In this document: positions 31,977 through 41,028 of the stretch, in pieces
Layout: every line of letters starts with the position of its first letter
Numbering within the stretch: the first letter of the stretch is position 1
From: Streptomyces tagetis
GTDB taxonomy: Bacteria > Actinomycetota > Actinomycetes > Streptomycetales > Streptomycetaceae
DNA: 64,000 nucleotides
Direction of reading: 5' to 3'
NCBI RefSeq assembly: GCF_018069565.1
Contig: NZ_JAGPNL010000011.1
Coordinates: 124,001 to 188,000 of the forward strand
Position numbers and translations under genes: made by a program
The notes under the pieces: model-generated
Seen by the model: only the letters and a program-made list of their open reading frames with translations
Database searches by the model: none
What the model was told of the DNA's origin: nothing

Positions 31977-34661
31977 TCAGCCCGGCTGGTGGATCAACCA
32001 GTGCCGGGAGTCGGTGTGTCGGGTCCGCAGGAGGAACGCCAGGATTCCCGCGGACCCGTCGCTCCAGCCGGTCGAGACTCCCCCGTACTCGTTGGGGAAG
32101 ACGACGTGACCGTTGCGGTGGGCCCCTTCGGAGACGATGAGGCGGGCCAGGTCCTGGGCCGACGCGCGGTAGGCGGAGTCCCCCGTGGCCGCGGCCATGT
32201 CCAGGAGGAAGTCGCCGTTGCCCGCCAGTCCGTGGCATTGCGTGAGGGGGGCTCGGGAGGCGCGCTCCAGCACGGCGCGGGTGGCCTGGCGGGCGAGCCG
32301 GCCGAAGCGGTCGTCCCCGGTGGTCTGCCACAGTCTGAGCAGGAAGGAGCCGATGCCCGCCGAGCCGTGGCACCAGTACGGTGCCGTGGGCACGTCACCG
32401 GCCTGGGCCGGCCACTGGGCGGCCTCGCCGACCCGCACGGCCGCGGCCACCAGGCCCTCCCCCGCCGCCACGGCCAGGTCCAGGTACTCCCGGCGGTCCG
32501 CGACGGCCGCCGCGGCGAGGAGGAAGCATCCGATGCCGGCGGTTCCGTGCGCGAAGCCGAGATAGCGTTTGCCGGCCTCCTCGGAGACCGCTTCCCCGGA
32601 GAGGGTTTCGGCGGGGACCGGCCAGCTCACGCCGGTCGGGTCGCGTCGGGCGGCAGCGACCAGGCGGTCGGCCGCGTCCGTCACGAGTCCGGCGAACCGC
32701 GGGTCGCCGGTGCGGTGCCACAGGTGCGCGGCGGCGAATCCGCTGCCGGCGGTGCCGTGGGTGATGTCGTAGCTGGGCGTCGGCTCCTGCGGGGCCAGGG
32801 CGAGGGCCGTCGCGTGGTCCATGAGGGCGTGGTCGCCGACGGCGCGGCCGGCGTCGTACAGCGCCCAGGCGGTGCCACGCCCGCCGAAGTGCAGACCGGG
32901 GCGAGTGGAGCGGGTGTCGGTACGGGCTGCTGTCCAGTGGCCCGCGGTGGAGATCAGCTCCGGCAGTCGCTCGTCGCCGGTGAGCTCGAAGTACCGTGTC
33001 AGGACCGCCAGGACGCCGGCCGCGCCCTGCTGCACGGTGCAGGGGTCGGTCTCCCCCGCCACGGTGGACACGGGCCACAGCCGCCGTTCGTCCTGCGGGG
33101 TCATGGAGTCGACGAGGTGGTCGACGATGCCCGCCACCGCGTCCTGCGTCGTGTCGTGCCGTCTGTCCTCGCGGGCCGGGACGACAACGGGGTGCGCGGC
33201 GAGGCCCCGCCGCATCCGGCGCAGGGCGGCGCGCGCCCCTGCCGGGTCCCAGCGTTCGGCGGGATCGTCCCGCATCAGCCCGAGGATCATCTCGGCCATG
33301 CCGTCCGGCAGGACGAGCGTACCGGCGCAGGCGTCCAGCCATCCGGCGAGACGATACTGCGCCGCCCGGCCGGCCGGCTCCTCGGCGAGGAGGTTCGGCA
33401 CCTTCCCGGCGAGAACGAAGCACACGGTGGCACCGAGGCTGTAGTAGTCGGCGCTCGGCGCGACGGGCGCGTCCGACAGCCGCTCGGGGGCGCTGAAGCC
33501 CGGCGTCCCCACCGTCGTCGGGAGGGCGGCGTCGCCCTCCAGGACGGCGAGTTCCAGGTCGACGAGGCGCAGTTCACCGTCGGGGCCGACCATGATGTTG
33601 CCGGGTGTGAAGTCCCGCAGGACGCAGCCCTGGGCGTGGGCCGCGGCGACGAGGTCCACCAGGCGCTCCGTCTGGGCCAGGGCGTCGGCGAGATAGCGCT
33701 CGCTGCCGACGTCACGGAAATGCTCGGCGACCCAGTTCCGCAACGGGATGCCCGGAATCTCCTCCTGGGCCAGGAACAGGTGCCCGCCGTGCTCGAACAT
33801 CGCCAGGCGCTCGGGTGCGAGCCCGGTGCCGCTCAGCTTCTCCAGGGTCCGGGCCTCGGCGCGCAGCCAGTCGCGCACGTCGCCGGCCGCGTCGGCCTCG
33901 ACGTGTGGCCGGGCCTCCTTGATGACCACGGGGCGGCCCGTGGAGACGTCCGTCCCCCGGTACACGCCGCCCTTGTTGGTGTGGCGGATCGCTTCCCGTA
34001 CCGAGAAGCGGCCACCCAGCAGCACCGGTCCGCTCGGTGCCTTCCCCGCTTGCCGCGGGGTCGGTACGGAGGCGGGAAAGGGACTCACCGCCCAGGCGGG
34101 CGGGGAGTACCGGCCGGTGCGTTTGTCCTCGACGGGGTTGCCGTCCGGGTCCTCGATGAACCACACGAGCAGACCGTCGCCGGAGAGCCGGCGCCGGCCC
34201 ACGAAGGCGCCGTAGCGGTAGTGCACCAGGCTGTTCGCGGCGTAGGGCTGGTCCGACAGGATGCGCGGGCCTGCCAGCCCCTCGGTGGCCCTGTGCAGCT
34301 CCCACGCGATCCTGACCGCGTCGGCGTCGGAGCGCGGATAGACGGTGAGGAACTTCCCCGAGCTTCCCCGGGGCGTGGCACGGGAGTTGAGTGCCCTCAC
34401 CTGTTCCAGGGACCGGGCGTACTTGAACACCGACTCCTCCCGCAGCAGCACGTCCAGCGCCTTCGCCAGGACTTCCGGCGCGGAGACGGACGTCGCCGAC
34501 ACATGCAGCTTCCAGCCCTGCTCGCGCGACGTGGCGGACCGGGGCGTGAGACGGCACCACATCTCGTCGGCGTCGATGGTCCAACGCGGACCCTCGCCGG
34601 TGACGTACAGTGCCTGGCGGAGCAGGTTTTCGAGGTCTATTTCGGCTGCGTGGCTCGTCAT
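31977..34661 (-). CDS. lanL: Class IV lanthionine synthetase (LanL)
   Basis: An 894-residue three-domain enzyme. Residues 1-200 are the phospho-Ser/Thr lyase domain; 215-480 a Ser/Thr-kinase-like domain with Lys248 (VVIKEA), catalytic LRDFTPGN (Asp350, Asn355) and VDLE (Asp368); 520-894 a LanC-like cyclase with several GxxG repeats. The zinc ligands are present: Cys764 in WCHG and Cys809-His810 in QCHG, which separates class IV LanL from class III LanKC. It phosphorylates and eliminates Ser/Thr and adds Cys thiols to form (methyl)lanthionine in the adjacent precursor. ATG 34661 has GAGGG 6 nt upstream. Confidence 0.93.
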   Translation of the reverse strand: MTSHAAEIDLENLLRQALYVTGEGPRWTIDADEMWCRLTPRSATSREQGWKLHVSATSVSAPEVLAKALDVLLREESVFKYARSLEQVRALNSRATPRGSSGKFLTVYPRSDADAVRIAWELHRATEGLAGPRILSDQPYAANSLVHYRYGAFVGRRRLSGDGLLVWFIEDPDGNPVEDKRTGRYSPPAWAVSPFPASVPTPRQAGKAPSGPVLLGGRFSVREAIRHTNKGGVYRGTDVSTGRPVVIKEARPHVEADAAGDVRDWLRAEARTLEKLSGTGLAPERLAMFEHGGHLFLAQEEIPGIPLRNWVAEHFRDVGSERYLADALAQTERLVDLVAAAHAQGCVLRDFTPGNIMVGPDGELRLVDLELAVLEGDAALPTTVGTPGFSAPERLSDAPVAPSADYYSLGATVCFVLAGKVPNLLAEEPAGRAAQYRLAGWLDACAGTLVLPDGMAEMILGLMRDDPAERWDPAGARAALRRMRRGLAAHPVVVPAREDRRHDTTQDAVAGIVDHLVDSMTPQDERRLWPVSTVAGETDPCTVQQGAAGVLAVLTRYFELTGDERLPELISTAGHWTAARTDTRSTRPGLHFGGRGTAWALYDAGRAVGDHALMDHATALALAPQEPTPSYDITHGTAGSGFAAAHLWHRTGDPRFAGLVTDAADRLVAAARRDPTGVSWPVPAETLSGEAVSEEAGKRYLGFAHGTAGIGCFLLAAAAVADRREYLDLAVAAGEGLVAAAVRVGEAAQWPAQAGDVPTAPYWCHGSAGIGSFLLRLWQTTGDDRFGRLARQATRAVLERASRAPLTQCHGLAGNGDFLLDMAAATGDSAYRASAQDLARLIVSEGAHRNGHVVFPNEYGGVSTGWSDGSAGILAFLLRTRHTDSRHWLIHQPG

Positions 34662-34884
34662 TCATGTCCCTCTCGACGGCGAGGACCACCGGCTGAACCA
34701 TGCCTTCGGTAAGAAGGTATGACTTGGCCCCGACGGAGTGAAGTCGGTCCGACAGGCGCATGGGCGTGCTGCGACACCCAGAGATGCCGACCGGCGCAGA
34801 GTGAAAGCACAAGGGAGCGAATCAAGCGGAATCCCTATCGCCGCACGCCCCCGGTGACACACCTCCTGGAATGCGGCGGGAAAT

Positions 34885-35286
34885 TCAGGAAGGGCGCACT
34901 CCGAATACCGCGTTCCCTCTGCTCTCCGCGCCGCGGCGAGCCAGGAGAAACGGGACAAGGGACGCACCGCACAAGCCTTCACGCGGACGGCGACCGACCG
35001 CGCTCTCGGGCTCCACCACCACTCTGACCTGCCCGCACTCGGGTGCCCCGCCCGGCCGGACCATCACCGGAGCCAGGGCGAACGTTGCCGGCGCGAGGTT
35101 TCCGCCCCGGAGATCTCCTGCCGAGGAGCCAAGCGCGGAAAGGGCTTCGATCAGGTCATGACCGCACGCCCACAAAGAGGCGATCGGTGTGCCCAGTTCG
35201 CCGTCAGGCCCCTTGCGCCGCACTTCACCGAGAAGCAATTGACCGCCACCAGTCAACGAACATGTACTCGAATATAACTCACTCAT
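34885..35286 (-). CDS. Hypothetical protein with a TTA codon, upstream of lanL
   Basis: A possible 133-residue protein of unknown family. The ATG at 35286 is preceded by GAGGG nine nucleotides away. Codon 4 is TTA, so translation would need the bldA tRNA. The sequence looks protein-like in the middle (ELGTPIASLWACGHDLIEAL, APVMVRPGGAPECGQVRVVV) but codon third positions are less GC-rich than in neighbouring genes and no motif is recognised. If real it could be a pathway-associated or foreign gene transcribed toward lanL, with a 223-nt gap. The remaining 34662-34884 and 35287-35565 hold no clear gene. Confidence 0.4.
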   Translation of the reverse strand: MSELYSSTCSLTGGGQLLLGEVRRKGPDGELGTPIASLWACGHDLIEALSALGSSAGDLRGGNLAPATFALAPVMVRPGGAPECGQVRVVVEPESAVGRRPREGLCGASLVPFLLARRGAESRGNAVFGVRPS

Positions 35287-35565
35287 TCGAATTCACCCTC
35301 TGTGGCCCCTCGAAGGGCTGAACCGGTTTTCGCCAGGCGCCCTTGCCGTAAGGCCAGGAAGTCGTCGGTCAAGACCCGTTCACTTGACACTGTGGGAGGC
35401 GAACCAGGCGGTGCGCGCTTCCCGGCTCGTCGACATCGGATCGACGACTTGGGGGCGTAGGCGCCGGCGCGGGCGGGTGCGGCACGGTGCGGCGCGTTGA
35501 ACACCGGGTCGTCCGGGGCCGTACCTGTCGGCAGATCATCAGGTGTCCATCCGGAGGGAACCGGC

Positions 35566-36018
35566 ATGAGCAGCGCATCGTTTCACCCTGCCGAGGGGCC
35601 GGCCCGCCGTACCGTCTTCGCGGCGGCCGGAGCGGCGGGGCTCACCGTCGCGCTGAGCGCGTGCGGCGGCGATCAGGAGGCGGCGGACGACTCCGCCGGG
35701 GCGTCCGCGTCGGCGGGCGGCGGGAAGGCCAAGGGCGTGCTCGCGGCGACCGCCGACATCCCCGAGGGCGGCGGGAAGGTCTTCTCCGACCGGAAGGTGG
35801 TGGTGACCCAGCCGTCGGCGGGCGAGTTCAAGGCGTTCTCGGCGACCTGCACCCACCAGGGCTGTGCCGTCGGCGGCGTCGCGGACGGCGTCATCAACTG
35901 CCCGTGCCACAACAGCGACTTCTCCATCTCCGACGGCAGTGTGAAGGGCGGCCCCGCCCGCAAGCCGCTGCCGCCCGTGGCCATCACGGTCGACGGCGAT
36001 TCCATCCTGCTCGCCTGA
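35566..36018 (+). CDS. Tat-exported Rieske [2Fe-2S] lipoprotein
   Basis: A 150-residue Rieske protein. The N-terminus has a twin-arginine signal (ARRTVFAAAGAAGLTVALSA) ending in a lipobox at Cys33. The cluster ligands are Cys95-x-His97 (CTHQGC) and Cys112-x-x-His115 (CPCHNSDF), with Cys100/Cys114 as the usual disulfide pair. It should be a membrane-anchored periplasm-side electron carrier. It is not next to cytochrome bc genes, so the partner is unknown. GGAGGG is 7 nt before ATG 35566. Confidence 0.9.
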   Translation: MSSASFHPAEGPARRTVFAAAGAAGLTVALSACGGDQEAADDSAGASASAGGGKAKGVLAATADIPEGGGKVFSDRKVVVTQPSAGEFKAFSATCTHQGCAVGGVADGVINCPCHNSDFSISDGSVKGGPARKPLPPVAITVDGDSILLA

Positions 36019-36085
36019 GCCGGGCCCGGTCCGGACCGGGCGGCCCGGACCCACGAGACGTTGTAGTGAGAGGAAGAGAAGAGCG

Positions 36086-36553
36086 ATGACCGTCACCCAG
36101 CGCCGGGGCCGGAAGATCATGATGACCCCCGGTGAGCTGGACGTGTTCCTCACCACCCAGCGCACCTGCCGGGTCGCCACGGTCTCGGCCGACGGCGCCC
36201 CGCACGTGAGCACCCTCTGGTTCCTGTGGGACGGGACCTCGATCTGGCTGTACTCGGTGGTGCGCAGCCGGCGCTGGAAGGACCTGCGGCGCGATCCGCG
36301 GGTGGCGATCGTGATCGACACGGGCGAGGAGTACCACGAACTGCGGGGCGCGGAACTCTCCGGCCGGATGGAGTTCGTCGGCGAGTCCCCCCGCACCGGG
36401 GAGCTGTGTGCCGAACTCGACCTGCCGGAGGCGCTGTTCGCCCGGAAGAACTTCGGCATGGAGGAGATGCCGCACGACGGCCGGCACGCCTGGCTGCGGC
36501 TGACGCCGGAGAAGACGGTGTCCTGGGACTTCCGCAAGCTGTCGTCGCTCTAG
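36086..36553 (+). CDS. PNPOx-fold flavin/F420-binding protein
   Basis: A 155-residue split-barrel protein of the pyridoxamine-phosphate-oxidase superfamily: TTQRTCRVATVSADGAPHVS near residue 25, then WFLWDGTSIWLYS and RRDPRVAIVIDTG. Members of this length in actinobacteria bind F420 or FMN and reduce or oxidise small substrates. The start has only a GA-rich ribosome site (GAGGAAGAGAAG). It follows the Rieske gene by 67 nt and its stop overlaps that of the convergent LysR gene by four bases. Confidence 0.8.
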   Translation: MTVTQRRGRKIMMTPGELDVFLTTQRTCRVATVSADGAPHVSTLWFLWDGTSIWLYSVVRSRRWKDLRRDPRVAIVIDTGEEYHELRGAELSGRMEFVGESPRTGELCAELDLPEALFARKNFGMEEMPHDGRHAWLRLTPEKTVSWDFRKLSSL

Positions 36554-37680
36554 GCGCCGCGCTGTCGCGGGGCCTCGGGGGTCTCGGGCGTCCCGGGGAT
36601 CTCGGAGGTCCCGGGGGTCTCGGGCGTCTCGAAGGCCCCGCGCGTCTTGAGCGTCCCGGAAGTCCCGCGCGTCCCGGGAGTCCCGGAGGTCTCGGGCCTC
36701 TCGCCGGTGGCCTCCGTCGACGGCCTCCCGGAGCCCTTCTCCAGACCCCCACCGGGTCCGGGGGGAGGCTCCTGGGGGCCGTCGACGCGTTCCGCCGTGG
36801 TGCGCAGGGCCTCCACCGCCGCCCGGATCGACGGGCGGCGGTCGGCGTCCGCGCGCCAGACGACGTACACGTGCCGGCGCACCCGCCGGCGTACCGGCAC
36901 GGTGACCACGCCGGGCGGCATCGGGTGGCGGCCGAGCACCGGGACGATGCAGACGCCGAGCCCGGCGGCGACCAGCCCGAGCTGGGTGTGGGTCTCGGCG
37001 GCGCGGTGGCCGACGATCGGCTCGATGCCCTGCGAGCGCAGGGTGAACATCAGCCACTCGTGGCAGAACTCGCCCTCGCCCCAGGTGATCCACTCGTCCT
37101 CGGCGAACTCGGCGAGGTCCACCTCCTCGCGGCCGGCGAGCCGGTGGCCGGCCGGCAGGGCCACGTCGGCGGGGTCGTCCAGGAGCGGCGCCTTGACCAG
37201 TCCGTCGGGGAGCGGCATCGGCTTGTTGTACCAGTCGAGCACGACGGCCAGGTCGAGGTCGCCGCGCACGACGCCGGCGATGCCGCGCTCCGGTTCGAGT
37301 TCGCTGGAGCGGATGCGCAGCGCGGGGTGGGCGGCGCGCAGGGCGGCGAGGGCGGTGGGGAAGATTCCGCGGGCGGCGGTCGGGAAGGCGGACAGCCGCA
37401 GCTCACCGACGACCTGGCCGCGGTGCGCGTCCAGTTCGGACTGGGCGAGGGCGACCTGGGAGAGGATGCGGGCGGCGTGTTCGGCGAGGAGCCGTCCGGC
37501 GTCGGTGAGGCGGACGCCCCGGCCGTTCTTGGCGAGCAGCTTCTGCCCGGCCTCGCGTTCCAGCTTGGCCAGTTGCTGGGAGACGGCGGAGGTGGTGATG
37601 TGCAGTCCCTCGGCGGCGGCGCTGACCGATCCGTGCCGGGCGAGGGCGTCGAGGGTGCGCAGGCGCTCCAGGTTCAACAT
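36550..37680 (-). CDS. LysR-family regulator with a low-complexity tail
   Basis: A 376-residue LysR protein. The winged helix covers residues 1-60 (LNLERLRTLDALARHGSVSA then AAEGLHITTSAVSQQLAKLE) and the effector domain follows to about 300. The last 75 residues (GTPGTRGTSGT, ETPETPGTSEIPGTPETPEA) are a Gly/Thr/Pro/Glu repeat encoded by imperfect 9-bp GTCTCGGGC-type units at 36560-36720, so the tail probably arose by repeat expansion. It is divergent from an EamA exporter and likely controls it; the 56-bp gap holds two direct copies of GCTACGAG (37689, 37723). Confidence 0.85.
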   Translation of the reverse strand: MLNLERLRTLDALARHGSVSAAAEGLHITTSAVSQQLAKLEREAGQKLLAKNGRGVRLTDAGRLLAEHAARILSQVALAQSELDAHRGQVVGELRLSAFPTAARGIFPTALAALRAAHPALRIRSSELEPERGIAGVVRGDLDLAVVLDWYNKPMPLPDGLVKAPLLDDPADVALPAGHRLAGREEVDLAEFAEDEWITWGEGEFCHEWLMFTLRSQGIEPIVGHRAAETHTQLGLVAAGLGVCIVPVLGRHPMPPGVVTVPVRRRVRRHVYVVWRADADRRPSIRAAVEALRTTAERVDGPQEPPPGPGGGLEKGSGRPSTEATGERPETSGTPGTRGTSGTLKTRGAFETPETPGTSEIPGTPETPEAPRQRGA

Positions 37681-37736
37681 GTAAGCGATGCTACGAGATA
37701 TCGCGTTCGAATTCTCGATTGTGCTACGAGGATGCG

Positions 37737-38861
37737 GTGCCGCATCGTGTCCCCATGACCAGCGCCCCGCCCTCCGCCGTCCCTCGCCGCGCCCTCGACT
37801 GGAGGCTGCGCTTCGCGTGCCTCGCCCTGGTGTGGGGGTTCAGTTTCCTGCTCATGAAGGTGGGGACGGAGGCGTTCGTCCCGTTCCAGGTCACGCTGGG
37901 GCGGCTGGTGTTCGGGACTGCCGTGCTGGCCGCGGTGATGGCACTGCGGCGGGAGCGGCTGCCGCGCGGCGCGCGGACCTGGGCGCACCTGATGGTGGCG
38001 GGGCTGCTGCTGAACTCGCTGCCGTTCACGCTGTTCGCCTACGCGGAGCTGACCATCCCCTCCTCGCTGGCCGGCATCTGCAACGCGACCTCGCCGCTGT
38101 GGGGCATGGTCCTGTCGCTGGTGGCGCTCTCCGAGGACCGGCCGACGCGGGTACGGGTGGCCGGCCTCGGCATCGGCTTCCTCGGCGTGCTGACGGTCCT
38201 GGGCGTCTGGGAGGGCTTCCACGGCCTGGACTTCACGGGCACGGCCTACGCCCTGCTCGCCTCGGTCTGCTACCCGGTCGGCTGGATCTACGTCCGGCGC
38301 ACCCTGGCCGGCTCCCACCACTCCCACCTCTCCCTGACCGGCGGCCAGTTGCTCGCGGCGACCGGGCAACTGGCGGTGGTGACCCCGCTGTTCACCAGCC
38401 TGCCGGGCCGTTTCCCGGCGGTGCCGCTGCTGGCGGTGGCGGCGCTGGGCGTCCTCGGCACGGGGCTCGCCTTCCTGATCCAGTACGACCTGGTGGCCGA
38501 GGTCGGGCCGACGACGGCCCAGATGGTCACGTACTTCATCCCGGTCATCGCCACCGTCGCGGGCGTGGCCCTGCTCGGCGAGCCGCTGTCCTGGTCGACA
38601 CCGGCCGGCGCGCTGATCGTCCTCGCGGGTGCCGCGCTGACGCAGGTACGGCCGGGCGCCGCCCGCACGGACCGGCCGACCGGGGCGGGAGACGCCGGAC
38701 GGGAGGGCACGGGGCCGGAGGGCGCGGGCCGGGAGAGCGGGGACCCGGAGAGCCGGAGCCGGGGGAGCCGGAGCCCGGAGAGCGCGGGCCCGGAGAGTGC
38801 CGGGCCATGCGCCGAGCCCGAGCCCAAGTCCGAGCCCGAGGTGGCGGGCGGACTCCGCTGA
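37737..38861 (+). CDS. EamA/DMT-family exporter
   Basis: A 374-residue ten-helix drug/metabolite transporter. The two EamA repeats start at FACLALVWGFSFLLMKVGTE and at GTAYALLASVCYPVGWIYVR; the second ends PVIATVAGVALLGEPLSW, the family's signature end. Usual substrates are amino acids or metabolites for export. GTG 37737 has GAGG 5 nt upstream; the ATG at 37755 has no ribosome site but gives a more typical N-terminus, so the start is uncertain. The last 60 residues are a Glu/Ser/Gly/Pro-rich tail. Divergent from the LysR gene that probably regulates it. Confidence 0.85.
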   Translation: MPHRVPMTSAPPSAVPRRALDWRLRFACLALVWGFSFLLMKVGTEAFVPFQVTLGRLVFGTAVLAAVMALRRERLPRGARTWAHLMVAGLLLNSLPFTLFAYAELTIPSSLAGICNATSPLWGMVLSLVALSEDRPTRVRVAGLGIGFLGVLTVLGVWEGFHGLDFTGTAYALLASVCYPVGWIYVRRTLAGSHHSHLSLTGGQLLAATGQLAVVTPLFTSLPGRFPAVPLLAVAALGVLGTGLAFLIQYDLVAEVGPTTAQMVTYFIPVIATVAGVALLGEPLSWSTPAGALIVLAGAALTQVRPGAARTDRPTGAGDAGREGTGPEGAGRESGDPESRSRGSRSPESAGPESAGPCAEPEPKSEPEVAGGLR

Positions 38862-38909
38862 GCGCGCCCCGCCCGAACTCCGCCTGCCGCCCCGGCCCCC
38901 GGCGCCCGC

Positions 38910-40241
38910 TCACGCGCGGCTGTGCGCCCGCCCCGCCCCCAGCGCCGAGGCCACCGCGTCCGCGAGGGGCCCCGTCTCGTCCTCGGTGAGCGTCGAGACG
39001 GTGATCCGGACGCCGGGCGGGGACTGCACCCGGAAGCGGGCGCCGGGCGCCACCGCCCAGCCCTCCCCCAGCAGCCGGGCGACGACGCCGGTCTCGTCGG
39101 GCACCGGCACCCACACGTTCAGGCCGGTCCGCCCGTACGCGCTCACCCCACGCCGGGCGAGCGCGCCGATCAGCGCGTCCCGGCGCCGCCCGTACGCCGC
39201 CGCCACCGCCGGGGTGTCCACCGCGCCGTCGGCCCACAGCCGGGCCACGGCCCGCTGGGTGAGGCGGCTGACCCAGCCGGGCCCGAGCCGCTGGCGTCCG
39301 CGCACCCGGTCGAGGGTGCGGGCGTCGCCGGTGAGCACGGCGAGCCGCAGGTCGGGCCCGTGGGCCTTGGCGGCGGAGCGGACGAAGGCCCAGGCGGGGG
39401 TGGTGCCGGCGAGGGTGTGCAGCGGAAGGTCGACGATCCGGTGCCCGTGGTCGTCCTCGATGAGCAGGGTCCGGGGGTGGTCCCGCAGCACGGCCCGGAG
39501 GGCGTCCGCGCGGGGGGCGCTCAGGGCGGCGCCCGTCGGGTTCTGCGCGCGGTCGGTGACGACCAGGGCGCGGGCACCGGCGGCGAGCGCCCGGCGCACG
39601 TCGTCGGGGAGGGGACCCTCGTCGTCGACGCCGACGGCGACGGGGCGCAGGCCGAGCGCGGGGACGAGGTCGAGCAGGCCGCCCCAGCCGGGGTCCTCGA
39701 CGGCGACCGCGTCGCCGGGTCTGAGGTGGGCCGAGAGCACCCGTTCCATGGCGTCCAGTGAGCCGGAGGTGACGGCGACGGGGCCCTCCGGCACGCCGTC
39801 GGCCTCCAGTTCGGCCCGCGCCAGGCGCAGCAACTCCGGCTCCACGGAGGCGTGTCCGTAGAGCACGGGGTCCCGGTCGGCCCGCGCCGCCGCCTGTGCG
39901 AACGCCGGGCCGAGCGCGGGCAGCAGCGCCGGGTCCGGGTTGCCGTCGGACAGGTCGCGGGCGTCCTCGGGCACCTCCACCCGCAGGAACTCGCGTCCGG
40001 TGGTGGCCGGTTTCGCCCGGACCCGGCTGCCGCGGCGCCCGGCGGTCTCGATGACCCCGCGGTCGCGCAGGGTGCGGTAGGCCGCGGCGACGGTGTTCGG
40101 GTTCACCCCCAGCTCTGCGGCCAACTCCCGCATGGGCGGCAGCGGTTGACCCGGCTCCAGCCGGCCCGCGCCGACGGCGTCCTCGATGCTCGCGGAAATC
40201 TCCGCCGCACCCCGCCCACTGATCCGATACTCTCCTAGCAC
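38910..40241 (-). CDS. MocR-type regulator (GntR wHTH fused to aminotransferase fold)
   Basis: A 443-residue fusion. Residues 10-75 form a GntR winged helix (EISASIEDAVGAGRLEPGQP, ELGVNPNTVAAAYRTLRDRG); residues 95-440 form a class I PLP-aminotransferase fold, with the lysine candidate in FVRSAAKAHGPDLRLAV and NPTGAA for substrate carboxylate. MocR proteins sense PLP or an amino acid and act as regulators rather than transaminases. The GTG at 40241 is followed by a consensus N-terminus but has no ribosome site and may be leaderless. It is divergent from a PNPOx-fold gene across 35 bp, its probable target. Confidence 0.85.
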   Translation of the reverse strand: MLGEYRISGRGAAEISASIEDAVGAGRLEPGQPLPPMRELAAELGVNPNTVAAAYRTLRDRGVIETAGRRGSRVRAKPATTGREFLRVEVPEDARDLSDGNPDPALLPALGPAFAQAAARADRDPVLYGHASVEPELLRLARAELEADGVPEGPVAVTSGSLDAMERVLSAHLRPGDAVAVEDPGWGGLLDLVPALGLRPVAVGVDDEGPLPDDVRRALAAGARALVVTDRAQNPTGAALSAPRADALRAVLRDHPRTLLIEDDHGHRIVDLPLHTLAGTTPAWAFVRSAAKAHGPDLRLAVLTGDARTLDRVRGRQRLGPGWVSRLTQRAVARLWADGAVDTPAVAAAYGRRRDALIGALARRGVSAYGRTGLNVWVPVPDETGVVARLLGEGWAVAPGARFRVQSPPGVRITVSTLTEDETGPLADAVASALGAGRAHSRA

Positions 40242-40276
40242 AAAGCCCAGTATGCACTAATACAAAGGAGAGCGCC

Positions 40277-40960
40277 ATGCAGGGACCCGGCGACACGCCA
40301 CCGACGGCCCCGTCCTACGCGCCCACCGGCCGCACCGTCCCCACCCGCTCCGCCGGCCGGGCCGCCTACGACAGGAGCGTGGTGCACGCGATCCTCGACG
40401 AGGGGTACGTGTGCCACCTCGGCTTCGTCCGCGACGGCGCCCCGGTGGTGCTGCCCACGTTGTACGCCCGGGTCGGCGAACGCCTCTACGTGCACGGTTC
40501 GACGGGATCGCGCCCGCTGCGCATGGCGGCCGGGACCGCGCGGGGACTGCCGGTGTGCCTGACGGTCACGCACGTGGACGCACTGGTGCTGGCCCGGTCC
40601 GCCTTCCACCACTCGATGAACTACCGCTCCGTGGTGGTGCTCGGCACGGCCTACGACGTGACCGGAGCCGAGGAGAAGCGCGCCGCCCTCGACGCCCTGG
40701 TCGACCACGCGGTGCCGGGCCGTTCCCGCGACTCCCGGCCCGCCGACAAGAAGGAGCTGGCCGCCACCGCGGTGCTCCGCCTCGACCTGGCCGAGGTCTC
40801 CGCCAAGCTGCGCACGGGCGGGGTCAACGACGAGCCCGAGGACCTCGCCCTCCCCCACTGGGCCGGGCTGGTCCCGCTGCGCAAGGGGTACGAGGCGCCG
40901 GTCCCCGACCCCGGCCTCGCCCCGGGCACGCCTCTGCCCGCCTACCTGGCGGCGGGCTGA
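40277..40960 (+). CDS. PNPOx-family flavoprotein (NimA-like)
   Basis: A 227-residue protein of the pyridoxamine 5'-phosphate oxidase-related (NimA-like) group: RSVVHAILDEGYVCHLGFVR at the N-terminus, VVLPTLYARVGERLYVHGST, and SMNYRSVVVLGTAYDV. Binds FMN or heme in relatives. AAGGAGAG is 6 nt before the ATG. Divergent from a MocR-type regulator; the shared 35-bp region has two direct GC/TA-ACAAAG copies (TAGCACAAAG, TAATACAAAG) likely to be regulator sites. A link to PLP metabolism through the regulator's cofactor is plausible. Confidence 0.85.
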   Translation: MQGPGDTPPTAPSYAPTGRTVPTRSAGRAAYDRSVVHAILDEGYVCHLGFVRDGAPVVLPTLYARVGERLYVHGSTGSRPLRMAAGTARGLPVCLTVTHVDALVLARSAFHHSMNYRSVVVLGTAYDVTGAEEKRAALDALVDHAVPGRSRDSRPADKKELAATAVLRLDLAEVSAKLRTGGVNDEPEDLALPHWAGLVPLRKGYEAPVPDPGLAPGTPLPAYLAAG

Positions 40961-41028
40961 CGCCGGTCCGTACCCGGGGCGCGGCGACCGGCGCCACCGT
41001 GAGCGCCCGGCGAGCCGCCCGCCGCCGG

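Noticed and set aside
31977..34712. Plus-strand frame of over 900 codons opposite lanL
   Set aside because: It is the antisense shadow of a strongly supported synthetase gene, a usual effect of GC-rich third positions.
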